A DNA stretch of 64,000 nt from Halobacteriovoraceae bacterium (GCA_002713145.1 PAVS01000014.1:248001-312000), one strand, 5' to 3'; shown: positions 17,018 to 28,082, counted from the stretch's first letter. The notes: a model not told the origin generated them from the sequence alone. Program-made: numbers and translations.

Positions 17018-18850
17018 TTATTGAGCAAGCTCAACTAATTTGTTTACGAGATTAATGAGAGGCTGAGGTCTTGGCTCCTCAAATTCACAAGGAACTTCTC
17101 GAGACTCTTTTTTACTTTTGTGATAAACTTTGCATTTCTGACCATTCCCAAACTTAAACTTCTTTTGATATGTAAATTCATGAGCTTGGTGAGCACGCTT
17201 TAACCACGAGGCAGGGGGAGCTTTGGTTGTATCAACCCAAGGCTCTAAATCAGTTAACTCATTAAAAAACTTTTTATAATCCTTCGTGATGACCCAGAAA
17301 AAATCTGGTTGAGAATGGTTGAGCTTTTGTTTTTGGCGAGGGACACCTTCTTTGACGGATCGCCATTGGCCTCCGACAATATTATAGTGCTCATCTAGTT
17401 CAAGGTCATAATACATCTTCTTTGTCACCAGATCATCATTGGCTTCACTATCGTTAAAATATCGGACGGGGCGCTCCCAATCAAGATAAGTCATTTTTGT
17501 TTCCACCCCAACTATATACTTCGCCTTTTTAGATCGAATCATATGAAAGGGATCGCGTTTATTTATCTCCGTGATATTATCTTCAAGTTTTTTATAAGAA
17601 CGCCCGCGAGTAGGATGGAAGTATTTCATCTCATAACTATGCATGGGATGGTTATCAACTTCTTCACCAACTTTTCTCTCCACCACAAAACTTCGGCCTT
17701 GTTTACCAATTAAATTGACTAAACCTAAATGCCAGATCGCAGGATGAACACCCACACAACGAGGGGAGTGATCACCATTAAATGGGTCAGGTTTGTGATC
17801 ATACTTGCGTCCCCAGTGGTCTTCCTTTGCATTTTCTAAATTACATCTCAGACCTTGTCCAAGAACACCGCCCCCAATATTCTCTCCCGTATTTTGATCA
17901 ATAAAAACTCCATCTTGGACTAAAGAATTAACCCACATAAGAGAGACCAAAGCTTTGATATCTGTAGGATAAAATTTGAGAGTTCTTTTATCTGGGAGCG
18001 TAAACTCAACTGTGTTGCGTGGTCTGGGGACAAGTCCCGAAGCCACTGCCCAACCATGGCAGATACCTTCCCAAAAGGCTATGTATTGATTTTTTTTCTC
18101 AAGTACATACTGAGAGCCCTCTTCAATGGCCAAGGTAATCGCTTTGGGCATAGCTGCTGCAACATCGTCAAACTCACCTGCTTTTACGAGTTGTAAGGCT
18201 ATCTCGGGAGCAAGTGTTCCTTGTAATTGGTAAGCGTTTTGAAAAGCGTCTTCAATAGATTGAAACCAACCTTGATCTACCATTTTTTGAGCGGCTTCAA
18301 GAGTATTTTCACCGGTAATGTCTAGATTTGAGAGAAAACCAAATTCTTTTTTATTTCCCCACTTTTGCATGAAGTCCCAAAGCCTATTGGTCAGATCAAA
18401 ACTTGTGTCTCCTAAGAGCAGATCATATTTTTCTGAAGGTGCTAAAAAATTTAATTGTTCACTTGTCAGCTGATCACTATGGGCGAGAACTGTTGCTTGT
18501 CGGTTTTTAAACTTTTTGTAATTAGTCGTCCAAGAGAGAGTCCCCATCTCCACATAATAGCCCAGAAAGTTTGACTCATAGGGATCGGCAATAAGGCCCT
18601 TATTGAGAGGCCAATAGGTTGAACCCCAAGGCTGGACATTTGTTTGGGCTGATCTCAAGCCAGCGCTATCGATATCAAAAAGATTATAAAGAAAATTTTC
18701 ATCTTCAGTCACTCTTGCGACCGCAGCTTTTATCTGACTTACTTCATAAGGCACGAAGGGATAAACAGCCGGGTATTTAAAAGTTCTATCCGCTTGGGCA
18801 TGAGTCATTAAGACTCCAAATAAAACTAAGCTCAGTTTTAATTTTTTCAT
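17018..18850 (-). CDS. Large secreted protein, transglutaminase/Cys-protease-like motif
   Basis: A 610-residue protein with a signal peptide (residues 1-20, ending HAQA). The middle contains FWEGICHGWA, with Cys264 in a context like papain or transglutaminase nucleophiles. HPAIWHLGLVNLIG (His369, His374) lies about 105 residues later and could supply the catalytic His. The bacterial transglutaminase-elicitor group has a comparable layout, but I cannot confirm membership. It is probably exported. It stands alone, converging on purE, and its role is unknown; protein cross-linking or cleavage are possibilities. Confidence 0.55.
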   Translation of the reverse strand: MKKLKLSLVLFGVLMTHAQADRTFKYPAVYPFVPYEVSQIKAAVARVTEDENFLYNLFDIDSAGLRSAQTNVQPWGSTYWPLNKGLIADPYESNFLGYYVEMGTLSWTTNYKKFKNRQATVLAHSDQLTSEQLNFLAPSEKYDLLLGDTSFDLTNRLWDFMQKWGNKKEFGFLSNLDITGENTLEAAQKMVDQGWFQSIEDAFQNAYQLQGTLAPEIALQLVKAGEFDDVAAAMPKAITLAIEEGSQYVLEKKNQYIAFWEGICHGWAVASGLVPRPRNTVEFTLPDKRTLKFYPTDIKALVSLMWVNSLVQDGVFIDQNTGENIGGGVLGQGLRCNLENAKEDHWGRKYDHKPDPFNGDHSPRCVGVHPAIWHLGLVNLIGKQGRSFVVERKVGEEVDNHPMHSYEMKYFHPTRGRSYKKLEDNITEINKRDPFHMIRSKKAKYIVGVETKMTYLDWERPVRYFNDSEANDDLVTKKMYYDLELDEHYNIVGGQWRSVKEGVPRQKQKLNHSQPDFFWVITKDYKKFFNELTDLEPWVDTTKAPPASWLKRAHQAHEFTYQKKFKFGNGQKCKVYHKSKKESREVPCEFEEPRPQPLINLVNKLVELAQ

Positions 18851-19105
18851 AATGTGTCCTTTGGATTTTGCGGAACTATAACCTCAAGCTGGGTTTGAAT
18901 CCAAAAAATAGCGGCTAAATGTAATCTTTACTTTGGCTTACCGCGACATAGATTTTTCTATAGTTAACCAGAAGTAAGAAATGACATTAAATTCAGAATT
19001 TATAGGTATTTACAGCATTTTGGTTGGTGTCAAAAGGCACCCATAGTGTACAGAGACAAAAACTATGATTACCATTTTATAAATAAAAACATTTGGGAGA
19101 AAATT

Positions 19106-20011
19106 ATGACTAAATTAATTTTAATGATTTTTCTTTTTAGTTGTGCAGCTTTTGCAGACTCAACTGATATTGAAAGAGTTCTTTTTGACGGCACTCAAAC
19201 TTACGAGGAAGCCAATTTAAGTACCGAAAAAACACGTACTGAGTATAGGACTGTTACTGTACCTAGCATTTGTTATAGAACAGAATACCGCAGAAGATGC
19301 ACCACGACTCCTCCTGTCTGTAGAGAGGGAAGATGTAGACCAGGACGAAGAATCTGCAGAACAGTGCCTGTTCAAATCAGATATCGTTGTATGCGTAGAG
19401 AAACACGAGCGGTGCAAGTTCATGATTATAATGTAGAAACTAAAGTCGTTTTTAATTTTAATAACACTGACGTATTAGATGATGCTCAAGAAGAGTTTCA
19501 AATGAAGATGACCGGTGAGACTCCTTCATTATCGGTGAAGAGTTCTAAAAACTATATGGTTGTCGTTGACCATGACAATAAAACGGAACAACGCCGTGGC
19601 GGCACAAAATACATAGAGCTGACTTATAAAATTAATTTTATTCCCGCACATAAGCTCAACCAAGTTCTCGGTGCAGGGATTCAAGATGTGAGCTATCGCA
19701 ATGGTGTGGTGGGGTTCAAACTCGGAGCTGGTTTTAACTTTAATGACTTTACTCAGAAAATTAAAGTTTACCGCAATAGACGTTTAGGGACTGATATTCT
19801 ACTGCTCGATAAAGCACTCGCGCAAAACGATGCTCAAATTCAAACTTCGGCTGGAGCCACCCACATAAAAGTTGATCTTCATCAGCAAGGCATTCAAGTT
19901 CCAAGTAAAGCTCGAATCATTTTAGAGACGAGTTTTAATATTGATGCCCAAAAAGTTCTCAATAAAAATGAGTTAAAATTTGCAGATAGTGTGAATTGGG
20001 TTTTTAGATAA
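19106..20011 (+). CDS. Secreted protein with Arg/Cys-rich segment
   Basis: Not recognised. The open frame begins at 19046, but GGGAG precedes the ATG at 19106, which starts a proper signal peptide (MTKLILMIFLFSCAAFADS), giving 301 residues. Residues about 50-95 are dense in Arg and Cys (CYRTEYRRRC, then VCREGRCRPGRRIC) with six cysteines, suggesting a disulfide-bonded knot. The rest is predicted beta-rich without cysteines. A SSC-type lipobox is not present. It is probably periplasmic or surface-located, and it is followed by a strong terminator. Confidence 0.65.
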   Translation: MTKLILMIFLFSCAAFADSTDIERVLFDGTQTYEEANLSTEKTRTEYRTVTVPSICYRTEYRRRCTTTPPVCREGRCRPGRRICRTVPVQIRYRCMRRETRAVQVHDYNVETKVVFNFNNTDVLDDAQEEFQMKMTGETPSLSVKSSKNYMVVVDHDNKTEQRRGGTKYIELTYKINFIPAHKLNQVLGAGIQDVSYRNGVVGFKLGAGFNFNDFTQKIKVYRNRRLGTDILLLDKALAQNDAQIQTSAGATHIKVDLHQQGIQVPSKARIILETSFNIDAQKVLNKNELKFADSVNWVFR

Positions 20012-20034
20012 TTACATATTTAAATAGCGTCAAG

Positions 20035-20064
20035 GCCCTGATGATTAAATCAGGGCTTTTTTTT
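20035..20064 (+). terminator. Rho-independent terminator after the 19106 gene
   Basis: An 8-bp perfect stem GCCCTGAT/ATCAGGGC (20035-20042 with 20049-20056) with a 6-nt loop is followed by eight T residues. Confidence 0.9.
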
Positions 20065-20158
20065 GTGCAATTTCCCAGATCGGGTTGAAACTTAAACTTC
20101 TTTAAGTTAATTTAAGCAGTGTGAAAAGATGTTTATCCATGTACTGGAAGGGAATTGA

Positions 20159-21421
20159 ATGAGTGATGATAAAGATAATTTTGATCCAAATGAAATGCAA
20201 AAAGAGCTAGAAGATCTAGTCAAAAGCAAGTTTGGGGATAAGATAAAATTTGTCTCAAGGCCAGCTCAATTCGATCCTCTTGAGAGAGATGGTGAGCAAG
20301 CAGAAGAAGAGCCAGTGGAGCCATTAGAATTCGACTTTCAATATATCCCAAAAGAGGTTTATCAATATTTAGATGAATATATTATTGGCCAGGTTGAAGC
20401 AAAAAAAACTCTCTCTATTGCTATTTGCGATCATTACAACCACATAAAAAAAGATCAAAGAGAGTCCTTAGAAAATATCCCTCCTTCACATTACTCCAAA
20501 CAAAATGTTCTTATGCTGGGACCAACAGGGGTAGGGAAAACATATATCATAAAAAAAATTGCCGACCTAATTGGTGTTCCGTTTGTCAAAGCTGATGCCA
20601 CAAAGTTTACCGAAGCTGGTTATGTGGGGGCTAATATTGAAGATACAGTGCGAGATCTCATTACCCAGGCCAATGGAAATGTTAAACTTGCAGAGTATGG
20701 AATTGTTTACATCGATGAAGCAGATAAACTCGCCGGTTCAAGAAAAATAAATGGAAAAGATATAAGCGGGAGAGGAGTTCAAAACGGACTTCTAAAACTA
20801 CTGGAAGAAACTGATATCGATACTCGTAACCCCATGGATATGATGGCGCAGATGAATATGATGATGGGAAAAAAGAAAATGCCCAAAACCATTAACACCA
20901 GAAATATTCTTTTTATCCTCAGTGGAGCGTTCACAGGTTTAGAAGATATTATAAAAAAGAGAATGAACATCAATGCTATTGGTTTTTCTAACAAAACAAA
21001 ATCATCTCTTGATATGGATGATATTTTTAAGCATGTTTCAACTAAAGATCTAACCGATTTTGGGCTCGAGCCCGAGTTGATTGGACGCTTGCCTGTTCGA
21101 GTGAACTGTCATTCACTTTCTGTTCAACACCTATTTGATATTTTGAAAGATTCTAAAGAGTCCATTATTCTCCAGTATCACGATGCCTTTGGGGCCTATG
21201 GAATAGAACTCGATTTTACTGACGATGCACTGATGGAGATAGCGAAAATGGCTCATTTGGAAAAAACGGGTGCTCGTTCGCTTATGACCATCATTGAAAA
21301 AATTCTAAGAGATTTTAAGTTTGAATTACCCTCTAGTGAAATTAAATTTCTTAAAATCGATAAACATTTAGTTCTAGACCCAAGTAAAGTTCTTAAAGAT
21401 CTTCTCGCTGAGTATAACTAA
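20159..21421 (+). CDS. ClpX-like AAA+ unfoldase without zinc-binding domain
   Basis: The 420-residue protein matches the ClpX AAA+ core: Walker A GPTGVGKT at 121-128, pore loop GYVG at 154-157, Walker B VYIDEA at 183-188, and sensor-2 GARSL near 378. An IGF tripeptide at 274-276 sits where ClpX docks to ClpP. The N-terminal Cys4 zinc domain is absent and replaced by an acidic region of about 60 residues. The loop before sensor 1 is Met-rich (225-241) where ClpX carries its RKH loop. It is probably a ClpX paralog with changed substrate choice. GGAAGGGA precedes the ATG, and fxsA overlaps the stop. Confidence 0.85.
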   Translation: MSDDKDNFDPNEMQKELEDLVKSKFGDKIKFVSRPAQFDPLERDGEQAEEEPVEPLEFDFQYIPKEVYQYLDEYIIGQVEAKKTLSIAICDHYNHIKKDQRESLENIPPSHYSKQNVLMLGPTGVGKTYIIKKIADLIGVPFVKADATKFTEAGYVGANIEDTVRDLITQANGNVKLAEYGIVYIDEADKLAGSRKINGKDISGRGVQNGLLKLLEETDIDTRNPMDMMAQMNMMMGKKKMPKTINTRNILFILSGAFTGLEDIIKKRMNINAIGFSNKTKSSLDMDDIFKHVSTKDLTDFGLEPELIGRLPVRVNCHSLSVQHLFDILKDSKESIILQYHDAFGAYGIELDFTDDALMEIAKMAHLEKTGARSLMTIIEKILRDFKFELPSSEIKFLKIDKHLVLDPSKVLKDLLAEYN

Positions 21422-21909
21422 TGCCTTTGCTGATTGTACTTTTCACTCTCATCCCTGCACTTGAGCTCTATTTACTTTTTAAAATTGGAGCTCAGATAGG
21501 TGGCTTCAATACCATTTTAATCATTATTTTAACCGGAGTTATAGGAGCGAGTTTATCTAAGTCTCAAGGACTGGCCATATTAGCAAAAATACAAAATGAA
21601 TTTGCTGGGGGAAAGATGCCTGGAAATCAGATTATACAAGGTCTGATGGTTTTTGCTGGAGGTCTACTCTTGCTCACTCCTGGATTTATGACTGATATTA
21701 TTGGCTTTAGTTTTGTTCTGCCAGGAACACGACATCTGCTTATGCATGGTGTTCGAAAGCTGGTGATCAAGGGTCTTAAGAATGGAAATATTCATTTTCA
21801 AACTTTCGGACAGGGGCAATATCACAGTTATGGACACAGACCTCAAGATCAACAGGTCAAACCAGGTGTGTTTGAAGCAGAATACGAAGAAAAGAAAGAC
21901 GAAGAGTGA
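21421..21909 (+). CDS. fxsA: FxsA-family membrane protein
   Basis: A 162-residue inner-membrane protein with helices near residues 3-20 and 25-45 and a hairpin near 75-105 containing the family pattern LLLTPGFMTDIIGF. FxsA overproduction relieves phage exclusion in E. coli by binding PifA; its normal job is unknown. The tail is hydrophilic and charged. Its ATG shares one base with the ClpX-like stop (TAATG), so translation is coupled. Confidence 0.85.
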   Translation: MPLLIVLFTLIPALELYLLFKIGAQIGGFNTILIIILTGVIGASLSKSQGLAILAKIQNEFAGGKMPGNQIIQGLMVFAGGLLLLTPGFMTDIIGFSFVLPGTRHLLMHGVRKLVIKGLKNGNIHFQTFGQGQYHSYGHRPQDQQVKPGVFEAEYEEKKDEE

Positions 21910-22553
21910 AAACAACGACTCATCAAACACCTTTATTGCTTGATCATATTATTTACTCAAAGTTAACTGACGAGCCCAAACGGATTTTTCTTCTTTTGCA
22001 CGGGTATTTGCTCGATGGTCAAATCATGTATAAGCATTTTGAAAATATATTTCCCAAAGACTCACTGGTGTTGGCCCCAAACGCACCTATACCGGTTCCG
22101 CTGAAAAAGAAAGGGGGGTATTCTGTTAAATATGCGTGGTATTATTTTGATCCAGAAAAAAAGAATTATTATATAAATTTCGACCCTGCAGCAAGTTTTC
22201 TAAAAGAAATGTTATCTCAATATCCGGAACTTCCTACGACTGTGATTGGCTATTCGCAAGGGGGATATTTAGCTCCCAAAGTGGCAGAAGTTTGTGAGCA
22301 AGTAGATGAAGTCATCGGCATTTGCGCTACTTTTCGAGTGAATCGCTTTCAACAAAAAAATATTCCTTACTCACTCATCAACTCTGAAATTGATAAAGTG
22401 GTTGAGATTGAAAACAGCAGAGAGGAGTTTCTCAAATTAGAGAATAATAAAGGAGAGTTCATCGTCATGCCAGAAGCTGTTCATAGACTAGGGCCAGAGC
22501 ATAGAAACGCTTTACAAGAGTATATTAAAAAGTATCACGCCAGTGAAGAATAG
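21906..22553 (+). CDS. Alpha/beta-hydrolase, phospholipase/carboxylesterase type
   Basis: A 215-residue serine hydrolase of the YpfH/carboxylesterase group. LLLHGYLLDG (oxyanion strand) lies near residue 28, the nucleophile GYSQGG near 118, and a C-terminal His in EAVHRLG near 192; an Asp near 160 could complete the triad. No signal peptide, so cytoplasmic. The GTG start overlaps the fxsA stop. The 3' end overlaps the convergent pyrE by 29 bp. The natural ester is unknown. Confidence 0.8.
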   Translation: MKTTTHQTPLLLDHIIYSKLTDEPKRIFLLLHGYLLDGQIMYKHFENIFPKDSLVLAPNAPIPVPLKKKGGYSVKYAWYYFDPEKKNYYINFDPAASFLKEMLSQYPELPTTVIGYSQGGYLAPKVAEVCEQVDEVIGICATFRVNRFQQKNIPYSLINSEIDKVVEIENSREEFLKLENNKGEFIVMPEAVHRLGPEHRNALQEYIKKYHASEE

Positions 22554-23136
22554 CCTGGGCCTGCTCGCTATCAATAAGTTTTGATGCTTGAGCGTAATCT
22601 AGCATGGTCTCCACATCACATAAGCTCTGATAGGCAAGAGCATGATCAGAGAAATTTTTTACAGCATCTTTAAAGCCATAATTAAAAATAGAAAGAACGG
22701 CAAGAGTATCGAGCTCTGCCTGTTGGCAATGGGCATAGGCTTCTAATGAGCTTTTTCCAGTACTAATCAGATCTTCAATAATAAGTGTCTTTTGACCCGC
22801 TAAAAATCGTCCTTCGATAGCCGTTTGGAGACCATGACCTTTAGGTTTTGATCGAATATAAACTAAGGGGAGATTTAATTGATCTGCAATCCATGCTCCC
22901 CAAGGGATTCCAGCTGTAGCCGTTGCAGCGATCAGCTCGCAGTCACTATAGTCTTCGTTGATCAACTTACAAAATTTATGAGTGATTGTTTTTCGATATT
23001 CAGGATAAGATATAATTTGTCTATTATCGCAGTAAATAGGGGACTTTCTTCCCGAGGTCCAGGTGAAATACTCTTCTGGGTCCTTTTTAAGATGAACTGC
23101 CTTTGTTTCTACCAAAGCTTGGGCCACAGGGTTCAT
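22525..23136 (-). CDS. pyrE: Orotate phosphoribosyltransferase
   Basis: PyrE joins orotate and PRPP to make OMP. The 203-residue protein has the PRPP motif TLIIEDLISTGKS near residue 116 and a type-I phosphoribosyltransferase core. It is the last gene of the pyr operon; its ATG overlaps the pyrF stop by 4 bp. Its end overlaps the convergent hydrolase gene. Confidence 0.95.
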   Translation of the reverse strand: MNPVAQALVETKAVHLKKDPEEYFTWTSGRKSPIYCDNRQIISYPEYRKTITHKFCKLINEDYSDCELIAATATAGIPWGAWIADQLNLPLVYIRSKPKGHGLQTAIEGRFLAGQKTLIIEDLISTGKSSLEAYAHCQQAELDTLAVLSIFNYGFKDAVKNFSDHALAYQSLCDVETMLDYAQASKLIDSEQAQAILHWRDTF

Positions 23137-23822
23137 TGAATCTCCTCTAGAATATTTAAATATGTTTGTTTAGGATGGGGAGACTGGGTAATCGGCCTGC
23201 CAATAACCATATGTGTGCAACCTTTTTGAATAGCTTCAATGGGAGTGAGTATTCTTTTTTGGTCATCAGCTCTAGCATTCAGCGGTCTGATTCCAGGGGT
23301 GACAGTGATAAAATTTTTAATATTTTGATGAATAAGCTCTATTTCAAGAGGAGAGCAAACCACACCATCAAGACCAGCTTTTTTAGCATTTTGTGCATAA
23401 CCAAGAACCGTTTCATCTAGGGTTTTAGAAATATAGAGCTCATCTTTTAATTGCTCACTGGTGGTACTTGTCAGTTGGGTAACTGCAATAAGTTTTCCCT
23501 GAGAATGTTCTCGGTAGCCCTCTAGAGCTGCTTTCATCATCTCATGTCCACCAGCGGCGTGAACGTTGAGGATATCCACACCCAGCTTGCCCAAGGTCTT
23601 GCAGCTTTTATGAACAGTGTGGGGAATATCGTGAAGCTTTAAATCTAAAAAGATTTTGAATTGATGACTTTTAAGTTTTTGTAAAAGCTGAGGACCAAAA
23701 CTATAATAAGCTTCCATACCAATTTTAACAAAACTAGCGACTCCGCTAAACTCTTCAATCCAACGGTTCATCACTTTTTCATCTTGAGTATCTAAGGCAA
23801 TGATAACTTTATCTTTGATCAT
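23133..23822 (-). CDS. pyrF: Orotidine-5'-phosphate decarboxylase
   Basis: PyrF decarboxylates OMP to UMP. The active-site motif [13 protein letters not shown] (Asp-x-Lys-x-x-Asp) is near residue 58, with VTPGIRP near 173 and a phosphate-binding VIGRPIT near 206. The 229 residues match the short group-1 enzyme. It overlaps carB and pyrE by 4 bp each. Confidence 0.96.
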   Translation of the reverse strand: MIKDKVIIALDTQDEKVMNRWIEEFSGVASFVKIGMEAYYSFGPQLLQKLKSHQFKIFLDLKLHDIPHTVHKSCKTLGKLGVDILNVHAAGGHEMMKAALEGYREHSQGKLIAVTQLTSTTSEQLKDELYISKTLDETVLGYAQNAKKAGLDGVVCSPLEIELIHQNIKNFITVTPGIRPLNARADDQKRILTPIEAIQKGCTHMVIGRPITQSPHPKQTYLNILEEIQ

Positions 23823-26800
23823 AGATGGATGATTCCTAAAGAGTTAATTTCAATGGCCCTGAGAAGCGCCCAAGTTGTATCAAGACTGGTCATACAGATC
23901 ACTCCATTCTCGACAGCAGCTCTTCTTATTTTAAAACCATCGCTTTCAACATTTTTACCACGAGTGATGGTATTGATAATTAGCTGGACTCGACCATCTT
24001 TGACTTCATCTAAAAGATCACGTTCTGCTCGACCAATCTTGGCCACCTCATCCACGGGTATATTATTTTCTTTAAGCATTTTTGCCGTGCCGGGAGTGGC
24101 CAGGAAATTAAATCCACATTCATGAAAGCGCTTGATCATGGGAAGAGTTTCTTCTTTATGCTTATCGGCCAAGGTGACAAGAATAGTCCCCAGGTGAGGG
24201 AAGTCTATCCCAGCAGCTTTAAACGCTTTGCTTAAGGCTTTTTGCATCGTTTGATCTCGTCCCATGGCTTCACCTGTCGATTTCATCTCAGGTCCTAGGG
24301 CCGAGTCGACATCTCTTAACTTCGCGAAGCTGAAAACAGGTGCTTTGATAGAAACTAATTTTTGTTCGGGAAAAAGTCCCGCCTGATAACCTTGAGATTT
24401 AATGGAGTCACCTAGCATGGCTTTCGTCGCCACTTTGGCCATATGAATTCCAGTCACTTTACTTAAAAAAGGAACTGTTCGTGAAGCTCTTGGGTTCACT
24501 TCCAGTACATAGACTTTCCCTTTTTTGATAATAAATTGGATATTAATCAATCCCTTGGCCTTAAAGTTTGTCGCAATCTTCGTGGTAATTTCAATGAGAT
24601 CATTTTTAATTTCTGTTGATAAATTTTGGGGCGGATAGACGGCAAAGGAATCACCTGAGTGAACACCGCTGCGTTCTATATGCTCCATGATACCAGGTAT
24701 TAAAACTGTTTCTCCATCACAGATGGCATCAACTTCGACTTCCACTCCAATCATATAGCGATCCATCAGCACAGGTTGCCCCGGCCAGATCTTCATTGCA
24801 TACTGAATATAATTCGTGAGTTCTTCTTCATCGTAGACGATTTGCATCGCCTGCCCCCCAATAACATAAGAAGGTCTAAGCATAAGTGGGTAATAAAGCT
24901 CTTTGGTTTTCTCAATCGCTTCCTCTAAGCTGGTGATCGTTGTTCCTATGGGTTGAGCGATGTCCAGTTCTTTGAGGATTTTCTCAAAGCGGTCTCTATT
25001 TTCTGCCAAATCAGTTGCGTTTTGACTTGTTCCTAAAATGGGAACTCCCACTTGATCAAGTTTCTCGATGAGATTTATGGCCGTTTGACCACCAAACTGA
25101 CAAATAACTCCGATAGGTTTTTCAAAATCTATAATATTCATGACATCTTCAAATGTAACGGCATCAAAATAAAGTCGATCAGAAACATTAAAATCGGTAG
25201 AGACGGTTTCCGGGTTGTTATTGATAACGATAGCTTTTTTACCCATCTCTTTAATGGCCTGGATAGCGTGGACAGTAGCGTAGTCGAATTCCACACCTTG
25301 ACCAATTCTAATCGGTCCAGAGCCCAAAACGAGGACTGATTCTTCTTGAATCTTTTCTACTTCATTTTCATTTTCATAAGTCGAATAAAAATAGGGAGTG
25401 TGGGATTCAAATTCTGCTGCACAAGTATCGACTATTTTAAAGGTGGGATGAACGCCTTGTTCTTTGCGATAATTTCTCAAGCGAGCTTCACTTTGATCCA
25501 AGGTTCTTGCTAAGTAAGAGTCTGCAAAACCAAATTGTTTAAGTTTTCGTAGGGACGTGGTGTCCATATCTGGAGTAATTAATTTTTCTGCCTTAATGAT
25601 ATTTAAAATTTTATTGAGAAACCAAAGGTCAATTTTTGTGAGTTCATGAACTTCTTGGATACTAACTTCTCGGCGGATAAGCTCGGCAACTTCGAAGATG
25701 CGATCATCTGTGGCGGCCACCACATTCTCTTTTAACTGTTCAGTAGAAACATCATTTAACTCGTCAAAAGCAAGGTGATCTCGCTTAATTTCTAAACCTC
25801 GCACTCCTTTTAAAAGAGATTCTTCAAAGGTCCTTCCAATGGCCATGACTTCACCAGTGGCCATCATCTGTGTTCCAAGTTTTCTATTGGCACTATGAAA
25901 CTTATCAAAAGGCCAGCGAGGAATTTTGGTCACAACATAATCGAGAGTCGGCTCAAAACAAGCATAAGTGTTTTGAGTGATAGGGTTGATAATCTCATCC
26001 ATGGCATAACCAATAGCAATTTTGGTCGCGACCTGGGCGATAGGATAGCCAGTGGCCTTAGAAGCCAGGGCTGATGATCTGGAAACTCTGGGGTTTACTT
26101 CAATCACGTAATAATTAAAGCTATGAGGGTCCATGGCAAGCTGGACATTACAACCCCCTTCGATTTTAAGGGCCCTGATTATTTTAAGAGAACAATCTCT
26201 AAGGATTTGATGATCTCTATCACTTAAAGTTTGAGAAGGGGCTACGACGATACTGTCTCCGGTGTGTATGCCAACGGGGTCAATATTCTCCATATTACAA
26301 ACAACGATACAGTTATCTTTTTTATCTCTTATAATTTCGTATTCAACTTCTTTATAACCAGCAATACTTTTTTCAATCAGACATTGATGGATAGGTGAGT
26401 TACTTAAACCACTTTTGACGATGCTCAGGAACTCGCTCTCCGTATAAGCAATACCTCCTCCGGTTCCTCCCAAGGTGAACGCCGGTCGAATAATAAGAGG
26501 CAACCCGCAGGTTTCTTTAAAGGCGAGAGCTTCTTCCATGGTATTGACTGTCTTGCTCTCAGGAATAGGTTCACCAAGGCTGATCATCAGTTGTTTAAAC
26601 TGTTCACGATCTTCAGCTTTTTCGATGGTCTCGAGATTAACACCGAGAAGTCTGACATTTTCTTTGGCAAAAAATCCTTCTCGGGCCAGTGTTAAAGCTA
26701 AGTTAAGTCCCGTCTGCCCACCGAGAGTAGGAAGAACTGCATCCGGTTTATCTTTAATAATTATTTTTTTTACAAATTCAGGAGTAAGTGGCTCTAGGTA

Positions 26801-26992
26801 AACTTTGTCTGCCATCTCACTGTCTGTCATGATGGTCGCAGGATTTGAGTTAATAAGAATTGTTTCAATTCCTTCCTCTCTTAGAGACCTCAACGCTTGG
26901 GTTCCAGAGTAGTCAAATTCAGCGGCTTGACCAATAATAATGGGACCAGAGCCAATGACGAGAACTTTTTTAATTTGCTTATCTTTGGGCAT
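23819..26992 (-). CDS. carB: Carbamoyl-phosphate synthase large subunit
   Basis: CarB makes carbamoyl phosphate from bicarbonate, ammonia and two ATP. The 1057 residues hold two homologous ATP-grasp halves, starting [20 protein letters not shown] near residue 10 and [19 protein letters not shown] near 555. A C-terminal MGS-like regulatory domain begins near 935. Length is normal. It overlaps carA by 14 bp and pyrF by 4 bp. The product feeds pyrimidine and arginine synthesis; its place here favours pyrimidines. Confidence 0.97.
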   Translation of the reverse strand: MPKDKQIKKVLVIGSGPIIIGQAAEFDYSGTQALRSLREEGIETILINSNPATIMTDSEMADKVYLEPLTPEFVKKIIIKDKPDAVLPTLGGQTGLNLALTLAREGFFAKENVRLLGVNLETIEKAEDREQFKQLMISLGEPIPESKTVNTMEEALAFKETCGLPLIIRPAFTLGGTGGGIAYTESEFLSIVKSGLSNSPIHQCLIEKSIAGYKEVEYEIIRDKKDNCIVVCNMENIDPVGIHTGDSIVVAPSQTLSDRDHQILRDCSLKIIRALKIEGGCNVQLAMDPHSFNYYVIEVNPRVSRSSALASKATGYPIAQVATKIAIGYAMDEIINPITQNTYACFEPTLDYVVTKIPRWPFDKFHSANRKLGTQMMATGEVMAIGRTFEESLLKGVRGLEIKRDHLAFDELNDVSTEQLKENVVAATDDRIFEVAELIRREVSIQEVHELTKIDLWFLNKILNIIKAEKLITPDMDTTSLRKLKQFGFADSYLARTLDQSEARLRNYRKEQGVHPTFKIVDTCAAEFESHTPYFYSTYENENEVEKIQEESVLVLGSGPIRIGQGVEFDYATVHAIQAIKEMGKKAIVINNNPETVSTDFNVSDRLYFDAVTFEDVMNIIDFEKPIGVICQFGGQTAINLIEKLDQVGVPILGTSQNATDLAENRDRFEKILKELDIAQPIGTTITSLEEAIEKTKELYYPLMLRPSYVIGGQAMQIVYDEEELTNYIQYAMKIWPGQPVLMDRYMIGVEVEVDAICDGETVLIPGIMEHIERSGVHSGDSFAVYPPQNLSTEIKNDLIEITTKIATNFKAKGLINIQFIIKKGKVYVLEVNPRASRTVPFLSKVTGIHMAKVATKAMLGDSIKSQGYQAGLFPEQKLVSIKAPVFSFAKLRDVDSALGPEMKSTGEAMGRDQTMQKALSKAFKAAGIDFPHLGTILVTLADKHKEETLPMIKRFHECGFNFLATPGTAKMLKENNIPVDEVAKIGRAERDLLDEVKDGRVQLIINTITRGKNVESDGFKIRRAAVENGVICMTSLDTTWALLRAIEINSLGIIHL

Positions 26993-28082
26993 GAGAGTTT
27001 TCCTTCCTTATTAATGTCATAAAATCATCAAAGAGATATTTGGTATCATTGGGTCCAGGACTAGCTTCTGGGTGGTATTGCACAGAGAAAGCTGGTTTGG
27101 TTTTATGTTTTAAACCTTCTATCGTTTTATCGTTAAGATTAATTTGAGTGACTTCAAGCTGGGTTTGAGCAATAGATGCTTCATCGACACAATAACCATG
27201 GTTTTGGGAGGTGATATAAACCCGATCTTTTATAAAATCTTTTACCGGGTGATTAGCTCCTCTATGCCCAAACTTCATTTTTGTGGTGTTAGCTCCATTG
27301 GCCAGAGCGAATATTTGATGTCCCATACAAATACTGAAAAGAGGGTAGTGATCTTGCAGTTTTTGGATGGTAGGGATTACTTTTTCAATACTTTTTGGAT
27401 CACCAGGACCATTAGAGAGCATAATCCCTTGAGGGTGAAGGTCTTGGATCGTCTCGAAATCTGTATCATAAGGCACGACAAAAACATCACAATCTCTTTT
27501 GAGGAGAGATTCAAGAATATTTTTCTTAAATCCAAAATCTATCAGCACAACACGTGTGCCTCCGTTTTTTGGAAAGTGTGAAATAGCTTTAGTACTAACT
27601 CTCGCTATTTGATCTTGACGAAGATCAGGCTTTAATAAATCTTCAACTTCGTTTTTATTTAAAGAAGTCATGGAAATAAGACATTTCATGGCCCCTTCTT
27701 TTCTGATGGCCTTGGTTAAAAAACGCGTGTCGAGATCCGAGATCCCTGGCACATTTTTGTTTTGTAAAAATGTACTTAGAGACATTTCATTGCGAAAATT
27801 TGAAGCTTCTTCACAATATTCTTTGACGATGACCGCACTGAGATGAGGAGTGATCGATTCATTATCGTCAAAATTAATTCCATAATTCCCAATGAGAGGA
27901 TAAGTCATGACGATGGCCTGATCACAATAAGATGGATCCGTGAAGATTTCCTGATAGCCCCACATAGAAGTGTTAAAAACAAGTTCAGCTGGTATGGGTT
28001 TTTCTGGCTTATGGCCAAAGGACTTGCCACATAATTCAGTTCCATCTTCTAGGTAAAGATAAATATTTTCATGTTTACTCAT
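26979..28082 (-). CDS. carA: Carbamoyl-phosphate synthase small (glutaminase) subunit
   Basis: CarA hydrolyses glutamine and channels ammonia to CarB. The N-terminal CPSase domain starts [15 protein letters not shown]. The class-I glutaminase domain has the nucleophile in [13 protein letters not shown] near residue 252 and the His-Glu pair in YHPEASPGP near 336. The 367-residue length is normal. Its ATG overlaps the pyrB stop by 8 bp. Confidence 0.96.
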   Translation of the reverse strand: MSKHENIYLYLEDGTELCGKSFGHKPEKPIPAELVFNTSMWGYQEIFTDPSYCDQAIVMTYPLIGNYGINFDDNESITPHLSAVIVKEYCEEASNFRNEMSLSTFLQNKNVPGISDLDTRFLTKAIRKEGAMKCLISMTSLNKNEVEDLLKPDLRQDQIARVSTKAISHFPKNGGTRVVLIDFGFKKNILESLLKRDCDVFVVPYDTDFETIQDLHPQGIMLSNGPGDPKSIEKVIPTIQKLQDHYPLFSICMGHQIFALANGANTTKMKFGHRGANHPVKDFIKDRVYITSQNHGYCVDEASIAQTQLEVTQINLNDKTIEGLKHKTKPAFSVQYHPEASPGPNDTKYLFDDFMTLIRKENSHAQR

